A stretch of 64,000 bases of DNA, from NCBI RefSeq assembly GCF_018991925.1, contig NW_024737068.1, positions 3,183,353 to 3,247,352 on the forward strand, in the 5' to 3' direction. The translations under genes and the position numbers were made by a program. This stretch comes from Homarus americanus (taxonomy: Eukaryota; Arthropoda; Malacostraca; Decapoda; Nephropidae). The notes below the pieces were generated by a model. The model searched no databases, was not told the DNA's origin, and was given only the letters and a program-made list of their open reading frames with translations. How positions within the stretch are numbered: the stretch's first letter is position 1; every line of letters begins with the position of its first letter. Below are positions 52,022 to 63,115 of the stretch, piece after piece.

Positions 52022-54504
52022 TGGGGGCAGGGAAAAAAAAAACACTTTTATTTAGGTTGCAGGCTGCACTTTTCAGGCATCGTTTGTATGGCTGTAACAA
52101 ACACCTGTGCAAAATTTCATGCCATTTCATGCATACTTACCCTGCCGCATCGCGAACGACTTTTTGTCAACTTTTAGTGTATACCAAAAATTAGGTGTCA
52201 TTTAATGTTTTCCAGGATAATGATAAATTTTACATGGGTGACATCGATTTAATTCACATGTTATTTTACAGGTACACCGTATAGAAAATCATTACAAGTT
52301 CATATTGAAATTCTTTTTTGTGCGGAACCTTGGCATCATTTTCCTAGACAATAATCTTTGCCTAATATATCCATCTCTCGATTCGTATCCCGTCACTTCA
52401 GTGCAAGCTTCAGTCATCACTTTTATGCCTCTCTCGACCGCCTGAGTGCTGTTTGGCCACTTGGGCACCACTAATGGTGTCTCAAGAATGTCATTAACCT
52501 GTAGATTTGACAGAGAAGCAATGTAAGGAGGCTCAGTCTTGAGTTCATTCCTCCAGTTAATCATGGAATGATAGTTTTTTGCTTGCCACTTTAGTTTCGG
52601 AGTCACCACCTTTCTCATGTTGACTACAGGAGGCACATCCTCATTCCCATCTCCATCTTTACCCTCCTCATCAGTATAGTTTAACAAATTCTCGTCAACA
52701 GCAGCATCAGAATCTTCCTCCTCCTCTTCAGATCTGCCAGTGCATTCTTCCTTTTGCTGATTCTCCTCTCTAATTTTTCTTATCATTGAGACAGCTTTTT
52801 CTCTAACAGTCATGTCCTCATCTGCACACATACCAAGAAGAAGTTGATCTGTGTGGGCGAAGTATGCATTTCTCTGGACAGCCTTCTTCACTATCGTCTC
52901 CTCCTCACTATTCAGGTGTTTCATATATAGCAGGGACTGGAATACGTTCCTTGAGCCGTGTGTTACGTAAGGGTGTATCTTGATGTAAAACCACATTGGA
53001 GCACTGAACTTTATTATTGTAATGACAATTCTTTTCAACTCATGGCTGGGTCTTGATGTTGCTACATACAGCCTGAGGATTCTACTCCATAAGGTGTTCC
53101 ACCTTGACACACAGGGAGGACCTGGCTCAATAGCAGCCAAGTCATCTTCAACAACACCTGTGATAACTCCTTTACAAATCCTATACAGGTATTTCTGATC
53201 CCAGGACAGATCTTTCTCCACTTCATCATTAAACACAGGGAAATCAGGGAAACTGACTGGCTGGAAGGCGACAACTGGAAGCTCAGACAAAGACTCCTTG
53301 ATCTGCTTTCCAATGGGACCACGCCAATGCTCAGGACCACTTGGTTTACCATCATAGTGATAAAAAACTGCGCGGAAAGGCAGCTCATTTCCGTGAAGCT
53401 GACATATGAAATAATGGAGCGGGTGACCAAGTAACATTTCAAGATGATGAATGACTCCATTTTCTGATCCTACATTTACATTGGTTCCATCACAACCAAC
53501 ACACACAATGGGCTGCTGGGTTAGATTTTTCTCCACCAGAAACTCGTGAATAGTTTTGGCAATCTGCTTTTCGTGTCCAGTCTTGGGAGTCACATGTGTG
53601 AGATATTCATTGCCAGGCTCAACCATGATGACATAATGATCTTTCACCATCATCCTCGAACTCCATTTCTCGGTCTTCTCATTCTTTATCATCACACGAG
53701 TGGCGGTCTTCTTACCATCAAAATAGAGTGACGTCAAATGATCTAAACTAGCCATCTCAATTTCTTGCCTCTTAAATCGGTATTTTTGTCTTGCATCCCG
53801 CAGCTTATGTGGTCCAATAACCTGACTCTTGTCATCCTTTGTGATAATGCCATAGTCAGTTAAGGTGGCAGTAGCAATGGCAGCTCCAGCATAATCACTA
53901 ATCAAGTATCGGTCACAAGCGGCAGCCAGTGTAGGGAGTCTTGTCCGGTTCTGTGAACTGGTGTCTGTCAGAGCCCTTGGATCAGGGACAAAATCAGCAT
54001 CAGTATTGACGAGAGGAATATCTCTTGAATCATCTGAATTATCCTCAACATGGAATATCTCCAGCTACCAGATATCTATGTTTTTGCTCAAGCTGTCTCC
54101 TAACTCTGTCCGCATCATGCTTCTCTCTTGCCGTCACTCTGTCCCACATCTTCGTCACTTTCATGTCAACCCCTGCAATCTTCATCTTCCTATCACCTCG
54201 CTGGTCAAGGAGAAACTGCACCTGACGTTTGGGAACTTTTATAACACAATTACATGCCAGGTGATATCCGTCACAATCCTTAACTATAAGAGATATGAAA
54301 AAAAAGTTGATAAACACTGAACAGAACATTGCACCGCCACAGCGGCTGTTTGGCTAGTACTGTAGGTAAATTTAAAAATTTCAGTAGAAAATGCGGCAGA
54401 CTAAACCTCGACATATCAGCTTCAAATTTGGCATGGAGTCTTAAATATGTATAAGGAAAAATGCCTGAAGAGTGCAGCTTTGAGCAAAATTTCACTGCCC
54501 CCTA
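52022..54504 (-). mobile_element. hAT-like DNA transposon hAT-2 (2.48 kb) with empty site at 61019-61026
   Basis: Left end TGGGGGCAGGGAAAA and right end (inverted) TAGGGGGCAGTGAAA start imperfect terminal inverted repeats that extend about 60 bp, with GCTGCACT.TTCAGGCAT shared further in. Flanks are ATGAACGA (52014-52021) and ATGAGCAT (54505-54512), an 8-bp target duplication with changes. The right-arm twin of CR1-E is uninterrupted here and has the single site ATGCTCAT (61019-61026, reverse complement). One long transposase-like gene lies inside on the minus strand. The YARNG-type end and 8-bp duplication fit the hAT superfamily. Confidence 0.85.
52292..54329 (-). pseudogene. hAT-2 transposase-like protein, one apparent frameshift
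   Basis: The main frame (53905-52292 and about 140 bp further upstream) gives over 580 residues. The first block (54329-54045) reads VKVPKRQVQFL-like sequence, GDRKMKIAGVDMKVTKMWDR and EKHDADRVRRQLEQKHRYLV, and shifts frame near 54050. Candidate catalytic features are IVCVGCDGTNVNVGSENGVI (Asp), YFICQLHGNELPFR (a Cys-x-x-His as in hAT proteins) and CVSRWNTLWSRILRLYV (the RWN box). An acidic stretch EEEEEDSDAAVDEN lies near residue 400. A clear C-terminal hAT dimerisation box is not obvious. Similar proteins are widespread in arthropod and cnidarian genomes as uncharacterised; the hAT assignment is an inference from motifs and ends. Confidence 0.7.
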
Positions 54505-54972
54505 ATGAGCATTATCTTTTCTCAGAAGCCTTTAATGAGGTACTCTGTCAGATGCTTTGCTAAAGTCTAAGTAAATAACATTGTAATTTTAATCATTATA
54601 TACTACCTCATAGACTTTCTTAAAAAAACGTCAACAGATTTGTTGGACAAGATTTTCCTTTGTAAATTCACACTGAGAGTCGTAGACTAATTTGTTTTTC
54701 TCTAACTGCACTCGGGCGCTATTTGCTATAATTGATTCAAGAAATTTCCCCACTATTAACGTCAAACTAATCGGCCAGTATTTTGACGCTGATGCTCTGT
54801 CTCGTTTTTGGAATATCGGTACTACATTTACCTGTTTCCACAAGTATGGCACAACTCCCGTGTCGAATGATTTTGTAAATAAATTTACGAGGGGTCCGCT
54901 AATCTGTTCCTTACAGTCCTTAAAAACTCGAGGGAAAATTTCATCCGGCCCTGGGGATTTTGTCTTCTATAA

Positions 54973-55574
54973 TGAGACAAATAAACAAGAAGAGGATTTA
55001 CATATAAGTAGGAAGTATAGAGAATAGGAATGTAAAGATAGGAAGGTTTGGTAGCGTGGCCGGAATGTTATTTACACTGTCAACACACTTATCTTATCTC
55101 GTGTCAATACACATATATTACTTCTTAAAGGGACAACTTGTTAAACACCTCTTCAATACAACTATTTATTAATTCACTCAATGACATGGACACGTTAATA
55201 TCATTATCATATCGGGGTACTACACATTATGTTACGTTACTCGACACTGACTCTCGGACACACATGAATGAATACACTTCACACAGTAGGTAACTCACCC
55301 TAGGAATCGTTCTGACAATGACTCACGTGTACACCTGACGTAGGCCCAGTGGGTGCTTGGCTGGGCTGCCTCCTATGGGAGGCTTCTGCTTAGCTGGTGA
55401 CGTCGGGGAGTCTCCCCCGAACCCACCCCCCCCCACCCCAAACCTGGTGAGAGGACTAGCGTGACTCTGAGAATCTCCAGAGTAATGAGCGTCTCCTCAG
55501 AATGTTCGAATGACAACCAGGATCAGAAAGAGAATCAGAATGGAATGGGACTGGACGGGACTGTAGGGCCTTTA
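54973..55574. other. Non-coding block shared with 59969-60560 (inverted)
   Basis: No gene. It contains TAGGAAGTATAGAGAATAGG, GGTAGCGTGGCCGGAATG and TGGGAGGCTTCTGC, which recur inverted in the right arm. A C-rich run (CCCACCCCCCCCCACCCC) at about 55420 differs in the right copy. Confidence 0.85.
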
Positions 55575-57525
55575 AGAACATAAGAACATAAGAACATAAG
55601 AATAGAGGAAACTGCAGCGGGCCTATTGGCCCCTACTGGGCAGTCCCATTTACACTCAATCCCTATTGCTCATATAAGCATCCAACCTATGTTTGAAGCT
55701 ATTCAGCGTATTCGAGTTAATGATGATATTTGGTAACTTGTTCCATTCATCCACTACTCTGTTTCCGAACCAGTGTTTACCTATTTCACGCCTAAATCTA
55801 AATTTGTCTAATTTAAAACCATTGTTACGAGTTCGCTCCTGGTTGGATAGTTTGAGTACCTTTGTAATGTCCCCTTTGTTTAGCCCTGCCTTCCACTTAT
55901 ACACCTCTATCAGGACGCCCCTCGCTCTACGTCTCTCGAGGGAGTGCAAATTAAGATGCTTTAACCTGTCTCTATACTCAAGGTTCCTAATGCCCGGGAT
56001 TAGTCTTGTCATTCTCCTCTGAATTCTTTCCAAGGATTCTATATCCATTCAGTAATACGGTGACCAGAACTGAATTGCGTAATCCAGGTGTGGTCTCACA
56101 AGAGCAAGATACAGTTTTAGGATGACTTCGCTAGTCTTGTAACTAACACTCCTTTGTATGAACCCAAGTACTTTATTAGCCTTGTTACGAGCAGAAACAC
56201 ATTGTTTACTTGGCTTAAGGTTCCTACTTATCATTACTCCTAAATCTCTCTCGCAGTCGGATTTCTCTATGGCATCGTTGTTCATCTGGCATTTGGTTTC
56301 CCTGTTTACATCTCCTATACTGAGTACTTTACATCTGTCCACGTTGAATTTCATCTGAAATTTTTCAGACTATTCAAAAAAAAAATTTAGATCTTCCTGT
56401 AGTTTTATGGAGTCCTCGTCAGATTTAATAACACGTGCTATTTTATTGTCATCAGCAAATTTGCTTATGTTGCTGTCTATGCCGATATCTATGTCGTTTA
56501 TGTATAAAATAAATAATAATGGACCAAGTACTGAGCCTTCGGGAACTCCAATTGTGACGTTGCTCCAATCGGACTTTGTGCCATTAATGCTCACTCGCTG
56601 TTTCCTGTCTTGTAACCACGCCCTAATCCATTTAAGGATATTACCTTTGATGCCATGTGCTTCTACCTTTCTAATTAGTCTTTCGTGGGGGACTCTGTCG
56701 AAGGCTTTGCTAAAGTCGAGATATACCACATCATAATTGTGCCCCTCGTCCACCGATTCGAAAACTGATGAAAAGAATGCTAATAGATTAGTTAGACAAG
56801 AACATCCGCTTGTGAAGCCATGCTGGGAATCATTGATCAATCGGTGCTTCTCCAGGTGATTTCGAATAGAGTTTGAAATGATTGCTTCCAGTAATTTGCC
56901 TACTATTGATGTTAGACTGATTGGGCGGTAGTTAGAGGATAATGATCTATCCCCCTTCTTGAAAATTGGTATTACATTCGCTATCCTCCAGGATTCTGGT
57001 ACTACACCTGCTTTTAAAGATATGTGAAACAACTTTGCTAAGGGCATACTAAGCTCTTCCTTACATTCTTTTAATACTCTGGCAAATATCTCATTGGGAC
57101 CAGGTGACTTATTAGGCTTTAGTTTGTCTATTTGCTTACTAATATCGTTACTAGTCACTACTATCTCGCTTAATTTGTTTTCTTCACTATCTCTGAATAG
57201 AGTCGGTGCCTCGGGTATCATGTTTAAATTTTCGGTGGTGAAAACTGTTGAAAAATATTTATTCAAATTATTGCTCATTTCTCCGTCGTTATCAGTGAGC
57301 TCGCCAGTATCTCACCGTATTAGTCCAATCTTTTCTCGTGTTTTAGTTTGATACATTTGGTAGAATCCTTTGGGGTTTGTCTTCGCCTCCCTTGCTCTCC
57401 TTACCTCACTATTCCTCTTGGCTGTCCTTATCTCGGTTTTAACCCTACTCGCCAATATCTTATAATAATCCTGGAGGTAAATTTCGCCTCGCTTTATTCT
57501 TCTACCTATAGCCTTCCTTTAGCTT
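55575..57525 (-). mobile_element. CR1-like LINE copy F, left arm
   Basis: A second CR1 subfamily. The 3' end at 55575 has TAAGAACATAAGAACATAAG. Coding runs from 55656 to about 57525. The part up to about 56712 is mirrored in the right arm; the remainder lies in the centre of the inverted duplication and is unique. Confidence 0.9.
55656..57525 (-). pseudogene. CR1 ORF2 reverse transcriptase (copy F, left arm)
   Basis: The upstream part reads QTKTREKIGLIR, stop, DTGELTDNDGEMSNNLNKYF. The main RT (57278-56370) holds KSPGPNEIFARVLKECKEEL, YRPISLTSIVGKLLEAII, YLDFSKAFDRVP, GVPEGSVLGPLLF (Glu in place of Gln) and FADDNKIAR. At about 56375 an A/T run shifts the frame and a Trp codon becomes TAG. 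At 56049 a TGA interrupts YY/MDIESLERIQRR, where other CR1 copies have Arg. It ends in DAYMSNRD. The last stop is shared with the right arm. Confidence 0.9.
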
Positions 57526-58845
57526 TTGACCTCTAACCAATTAACACTAAACTGGTTAGATTTGGATAGCTGTGTGCAGGAGTGGTCCTGCCCAGGTGTC
57601 TTGGTTAGGTGAGGTTGTAGGTCACCCGGCTAACTCACGTCATTAGCGGGCGAGGTCAAGTCCCTAGGGTCGACCTGAGATGTGTCAACCTGGAATGTTA
57701 GGGTACCACGAGGTCTCTAGCGTACTCGCTGTTATATGTGACGTAATTCTGGGCTGTAAGCTTTGGTCTGATAATCAATCATTACACCTCCCGCCAAGAC
57801 CAAAGCTTCATCACAGAGGCTGTCATATATGGAGAGCAACATCACGTGTAGTATCAAAGATAGTCCCTGGGGCGATAACATAGTCTCACATTTACAAACA
57901 ACAATCTCATAGGTGTATGTTTTTCTACTGGCGCTAGTTTGATCTGACAAACCTCACTATACCTCCCGCCAAGATCAAAGCTTCTATGCCAGGAGAAAAA
58001 ACAAGCATAGCAAGTGAATATAGAATGAAAAAATCCTTCATATCTAGCATTGTATCCGAGACAAGCTTGCAAATCAAAACAACAAGTGTTACATCTCCTT
58101 ATCAGCCTATGTCAAAATAATAATTCATCTCAGTCAGTAATATGGCTACATCATTGTGTTTCATAGTTCAAAACATTGATCAATGATCTCACAGGCAAAG
58201 TGACTAAAAAAAAAATTCTTTGTAGTAAACATCAACAAAAATCAGAGAAAATACTTCAAAATACACAAAAAAATTTCCTACTTCATATATTTTTATTATA
58301 CATCAACAACATCAACAACATCAGTACATTAGTTGGGTCCAGCATAGCTCACGTCTTCCATCCAGCTGGTATCTGAAAAATAGGGAATGCCGGCAGCTCA
58401 GCAGCTGTTATCGGTTGGTCCTTCATCGTCAACTCTCTTCCAATGTCAGCATAGCACATCTTCTGTCTTCCTTCTTCATCTAGCAGGTCTTCTGTCTTCT
58501 TTCTTCACATACCACGTCTTCTGTCTTCTTTCTTCACATAGCACGTTTTCTGTCTTCTTCAATACCGCACCTTGTAGGTCGTGTATCCACACCTTCTGAC
58601 TTCTTCTCACTTCCTCCTGGTTTCTATTCTATTCCAGACGAGTTTTCTGTTCCATCTGCGTTCTTCCTCTACGTTTACAGCCTCATTTTCAACATCTTCT
58701 GGTTGAATTTTCTGTTCCATCTTCCTTTTTTCTCAGTACATCATCATTTTCAACATATTCCAGACGGGATGAAAGCCGGTCCACTGCTTGGGCTGTTGTC
58801 TCCTTAGATGACTCGTAAGGCAGGTTCCGCGGACCAGGGCTCGCC
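57526..58845. other. Unique centre of the inverted duplication
   Basis: No gene recognised. A direct repeat CCTCCCGCCAAGAYCAAAGC occurs at 57787 and 57962. The stretch 58640-58780 twice has GTTTTCTGTTCCATCT/ATTTTCTGTTCCATCT phrases about 85 bases apart. It separates the two arms. Confidence 0.6.
58447..58565 (+). repeat. ~33-bp imperfect minisatellite
   Basis: Three to four units of the form CTTCTGTCTTCTTTCTTCAC plus ATAGCACGT, with small changes. Confidence 0.8.
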
Positions 58846-59968
58846 CTTCGACAGAGTCCCCCACGAAAGACTAATTAGAAAGGTAGAAGCACATGGCATC
58901 AAAGGTAATATCCTTAAATGGATTAGGGCGTGGTTACAGGACAGGAAACAGCGAGTAAGCATTAATGGCACTAAGTCCCATTGGAGCAACATCACAAGTG
59001 GAGTTCCGGAAAGCTCAGTACTTGGACCATTATTATTTATTTTATACATAAACGACATAGATATCGGCATAGACAGCAACATAAGCAAATTTGCTGATGA
59101 CAATAAAATAGCACGTGTTATTAAATCTGACGAGGACTCCACAAAACTACAGGAAGATCTAAAAAAAATTTTTGAATGGTCTGAAAATTTTCAGATGAAA
59201 TTCAACGTGGACAGATGTAAAGTGCTCAGTATAGGAGATGTAAACAGGGAAACCAGATGCCAGATGAACAACGATGCCATAGAGAAATCCGACTGCGAGA
59301 GAGATTTAGGAGTAATGATAAGTAGGAACCTTAAGCCAAGTAAACAATGTGTTTCTGCTCGTAACAAGGCTAATAAAGTACTTGGGTTCATACAAAGGAG
59401 TGTTAGTTACAAGACTAGCGAGGTCATCCTAAAACTGTATCTTGCTCTTGTGAGACCACACCTGGATTACGCAGTTCAGTTCTGGTCACAGTATTACTGA
59501 ATGGATATAGAATCCTTGGAAAGAATTCAGAGGAGAATGACAAGACTAATCCCGGGCATTAGGAACCTTGAGTATAGAGACAGGTTAAAGCATCTTAATT
59601 TGCACTCCCTCGAGAGACGTAGAGCGAGGGGCGACCTGATAGAGGTGTATAAGTGGAAGGCAGGGCTAAACAAAGGGGACATTACAAAGGTACTCAAACT
59701 ATCCAACCAGGAGCGAACTCGTAACAATGGTTTTAAATTAGACAAATTAGGATTTAGGCGTGAAATAGGTAAACACTGGTTCGGAAAAAGAGTAGTGGAT
59801 GAATGGAACAAGTTACCAAATATCATCATTAACTCGAATATGCTGAATAGCTTCAAACATAGGTTGGATGCTTATATGAGCAATAGGGAATGAGTGTAAA
59901 CGGGACTGCCCAGTATGGGCCAATAGGCCCGCTGCAGTTTCCTCCATTCTTATGTTCTTATGTTCTTA
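58846..59968 (+). pseudogene. CR1 copy F, right arm, RT C-terminal half
   Basis: Starts at FDRVPHERLIRKVEAHGIKG, the mirror of about 56712, and runs to the 3' octamer tail at 59945-59968. Motif B reads GVPESSVLGP and the catalytic box FADDNKIAR. A TGA (59498-59500) interrupts YY/MDIESLERIQRR exactly as in the left arm. The frame is otherwise open in two pieces (58808-59500 and 59501-59893), and the frameshift and TAG seen in the left arm near 56375 are absent. The 5' end is the arm boundary, not a start. Confidence 0.9.
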
Positions 59969-60560
59969 AAGGCCCTACAGTCCCGTCCAGTCCCATTCCA
60001 TTCTGATTATCTTTCTGATCCTGGTTGTCATTCGAACATTCTGTGGAGACGCTCATTACTCTGAAGATTTTCAGAGTCACGCTCGTCCTCTCCCCTGGTT
60101 GGGGGGCTGGGGGGAGACTCCCCGACGTCACCAGCTAAGCAGAAGCCTCCCATAGGAGGCAGCCCAGCCAAGCACCCCCTGGGCCTACGTCAGGTGTACA
60201 CGTGAGTCATTGTCAGAACGATTCCTAGGGTGAGTTACCTACTGTGGGAAGTGTATTCATTCATGTGTGTCCGAGAGTCAGTGTCGAGTAACGTAACATA
60301 ATGTGTAGTACCCCGATATAATAATGATATTAACGTGTCCATGTCATTGAGTGAATTAATAAATAGTTGTATTGAAGAGGTGTTTAACAAGTTATCCCTT
60401 TAAGAAGTAACATATGTGTATTGACATACGAGATAAGATAAGTGTGTTGACAGTGTAAATAACATTCCGGCCACGCTCCCAAACCTTCCTATCTTTACAT
60501 TCCTATTCTCTATACTTCCTACTTATATGTAAATCCTCTTCTTGTTTATTTGTCTCATTA
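59969..60560. other. Non-coding block, right-arm copy
   Basis: Inverted match of 54973-55574. No gene is seen. It keeps GTGAATTAATAAATAGTTGT and CATTCCGGCCACGCTCCC with only a few differences from the left copy. Confidence 0.85.
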
Positions 60561-62105
60561 TAGAAGACAAAATCCCCAGGGCCAGATGAAATTTTCCCTT
60601 GAGTTTTTAAAGACTGTAAGGAACAGATTAGCGGACCCCTTGTAAATTAATTTACAAAATCATTCGACACGGGAGTTGTGCCATACTTGTGGAAACAGGT
60701 AAATGTAATAACGATATTCCAAAAACGAGACAGAGCATCAGCGTCAAAATACTGGCCGATTAGTTTGACGTTAGTAGTGGGGAAATTTCTTGAATCAATT
60801 ATAGCAAATAGCGCCCGAGTGCAGTTAGAGAAAAACAAATTAGTCTACGACTCTCAGCGTGAATTTACAAAGGGAAAATCTTGTCCAACAAATCTGTTGA
60901 CGTTTTTTTAAGAAAGTCTATGAGGTAGTAGATAATGACTAAAATTACGATGTTATTTACTTAGACTTTAGCAAAGCATCTGACAGAGTACCTTATTAAA
61001 GGCTTCTGAGAAAAGATAATGCTCATGGTATTGGGGGGGAAGTATTAAATTGGATAAAAACATGGCTCACCGATAGAACACAGAGGGTCAGCATAGATGG
61101 TCTTAAATTGGAGTGGGGCTGTGTAACTAGTGGGGCTCCCTAGGGGTCAGTACTAGGCCCACTCTTGTTCATATTTTATAAACGATCTAGATATTGGGAT
61201 CAGCAGTGACATAAGCAAGTTTGCAGATGACACCAAAATAGGGCTGCAGATTAATTCAGTGCAGGATGCAAATGCACTACAGGAGGATTTAAATAAACCA
61301 CAGGAGTGGTCAGAAATGGCAAATGAAATTCAATACCAGCAAGTGCAACGTACGTAAGATTGGAAGAACAAATACTGTCAATGTATACAGCCTTAACAAC
61401 ATCAACGTAGAGAAGTTGGCTTGTGAAAGAAACTTAGGGATACTTGTAAGCCCGGACCTTCGGCCTAAAAAACAGTGAGTTAATGTTCGAAATAAGGCAA
61501 TTGGAGTATTAGGTTTTATATCTAGAAGTGTAATTAATAAGATTGCGGAGGTCATATTGCAATTATATCTTGCCCTAGTCAGGGCGCACCTCGATTATGC
61601 TGTTCAGTTCTGGTGCCCTTATTATAGAATGGATCTCAATTCACTGGAGTCGGTGCAGCGAAAAATGACGAAAATGATTCCGGGACTTAAAAACATTTCA
61701 TATCAAAATAGATTAAAGAAACTAAACTTGCATTCCTTAGAGAGACGAAGAGTGCTGGGAGATATGATAGAAGTATTTAAGTGGGTGAAAGGAATCAATA
61801 AAGGAGATATATATAAAGTTCTCATAATATCCAAAAAGTATAGGACTCATAGCAACAGATTTAAGTTGGATAAGTTTTGGTTTAGGAGGGAGATAGGAAG
61901 AAACTGGTTCACAAATAGGGTTGTAGTTGAGTGGAACAAGCTTAGCAACTTTGTAGTAAGTGCTGGGACATTGGAAAGTTTTAAAAGGAGGCTAGATTGA
62001 TTCATGGACGATATAAAGTGGTTGTAACTCTCCACAGGAGCTGCCATGCACAGGCCAACCAGCCTATTGCAGACTCCTTATTTTCTTGTTCTTATATTCT
62101 TATAA
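60561..62105 (+). pseudogene. CR1 copy E, right arm (uninterrupted twin)
   Basis: Starts at ACAAAATCCCCAGGGCCAG and runs to TTATTTTCTTGTTCTTATAT. The RT reads SKYWPISLTLVVGKFLESII, then has several stops and frameshifts (for example after LLTFF at about 60909). The catalytic part is FADDTKIG at about 61219. The longest clean part is 61557-62000 (AHLDYAVQFWCPYYRMDLNS and the SLERRRVLGDMIEVFKWVKG tail). The site 61019-61026 is where hAT-2 lies in the left arm. Confidence 0.9.
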
Positions 62106-62509
62106 GTCAGAAACGAGTAGGCGTAATTAGTCAACAATATTTCAGTACTGAAGGGTAATTCATCACTTAGGCTATACTTACAGGTGCGGGTCAATGCAGA
62201 TCAGTATGGTGTTCCAAAAGACAACAGTATTGCATAAATTGTCCCAGCACAAAACTCGGACAGGATTATGAGTCGGTGTTACCAGAGCGAGCACAGGGCT
62301 GGTCTTCAAAGCATCACTTGGAGAGGAAGATCTGCCTCATGGCGGGGCGGGTAGCCCCGCCACCCGCCGAAGACCGTTCGCTCAGCTGTACCAAAACTTG
62401 TCTGTAAACACTTCTACAACTGAGAGATCACAATTCGAAAGATTTAATGGTAGCACACGCCAGCACTGTAGCTGAAGCCAGCGGCAATAACAGCCGCCAT
62501 TGTGGCTAA
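62106..62509. other. Non-coding block, right-arm copy
   Basis: Inverted match of 50531-50934. It contains GAGCACAGGGCTGGTCTTCA and AACACTTCTACAACTGAGAG. No gene is seen. Confidence 0.8.
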
Positions 62510-63115
62510 CAGCTGTCTAGGTATAACATCGACATTGCAGCCATTAATGAGTCCCGGCTTTCAGACCAGGGTCGTCTCACAGAACGGGTGTCCGGCTATA
62601 CCTTTTTCTGAAGACTAAGCCATCTGCAGAGAGAAACCGAATTTTTTAAGTCGGCTTTGCCATTTGCCAATACATCCTACATTGGCTAACTGAAATGCCT
62701 ATTGGGATCAACGAGCATCTAATGACGCCCCAACATTGGATGCAGAGGATAACATCACGGAATCCTTTTATGGCGTCCTTGACAGGGTGCTAACCTCTAT
62801 CCCCAGAGAAGCTAAGGTTATACTCCAAGGTGACTTGAATGTCAGAGTTGGCAGAAATTCTGACATATGGCAGGGAACTACAGAGGTATAGGGAGAAACG
62901 GAGTAGACAAGTGTAATGCCAACAGCCTACTCCTCCTCAGCAAGTGTGCTGAACACAACCTCACTATCACCAACATCTTGTTTAGGCAGGTCCTCAAGTT
63001 CAAGGGTTCTTGCCATTACCCACGATCCAAACATTGGCATCTCATTGACTACATCACTGTCAAAGAAAGATATTGCCGAGATGTCCTCATCACCGGAACC
63101 ATACGTGACTTTGAT
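62510..63115 (+). pseudogene. LINE-N copy 5, endonuclease part (right arm)
   Basis: NIDIAAINESRLSDQGRL is followed by APTLDAEDN-like sequence, VILQGDLNVRVGRNSDIW, DKCNANSLLLLSKCAEHNLT, FRQVLKFKGSCHYPRSKHWH and LIDYITVKERYCRDVLIT. The GDLNVR box and several frame breaks are visible. It is cut at 63115 by hAT-1. Confidence 0.85.

Larger units (their letters stand above)
50935..54972 (-). mobile_element. CR1-like LINE copy E, left arm, interrupted by hAT-2
   Basis: 3' octamer tail at 50935-50960 (AACATAAGAACA), ORF2 remnant to 52013, then hAT-2 (52022-54504), then the rest of the RT start from 54513 to 54972 (CCCCAGGGCC... on minus). Same subfamily as A, B and D. Many single-base gains and losses relative to the right-arm twin (60561-62105) leave no long frame. 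Confidence 0.88.

Noticed and set aside
56712..58846. Simple hairpin assembly artefact as the explanation of the inverted duplication
   Set aside because: The arms differ by substitutions, by private mutations in CR1-F and by a full transposon insertion, which a fold-back read of one molecule would not produce. I still list read-level checking as needed for the join.
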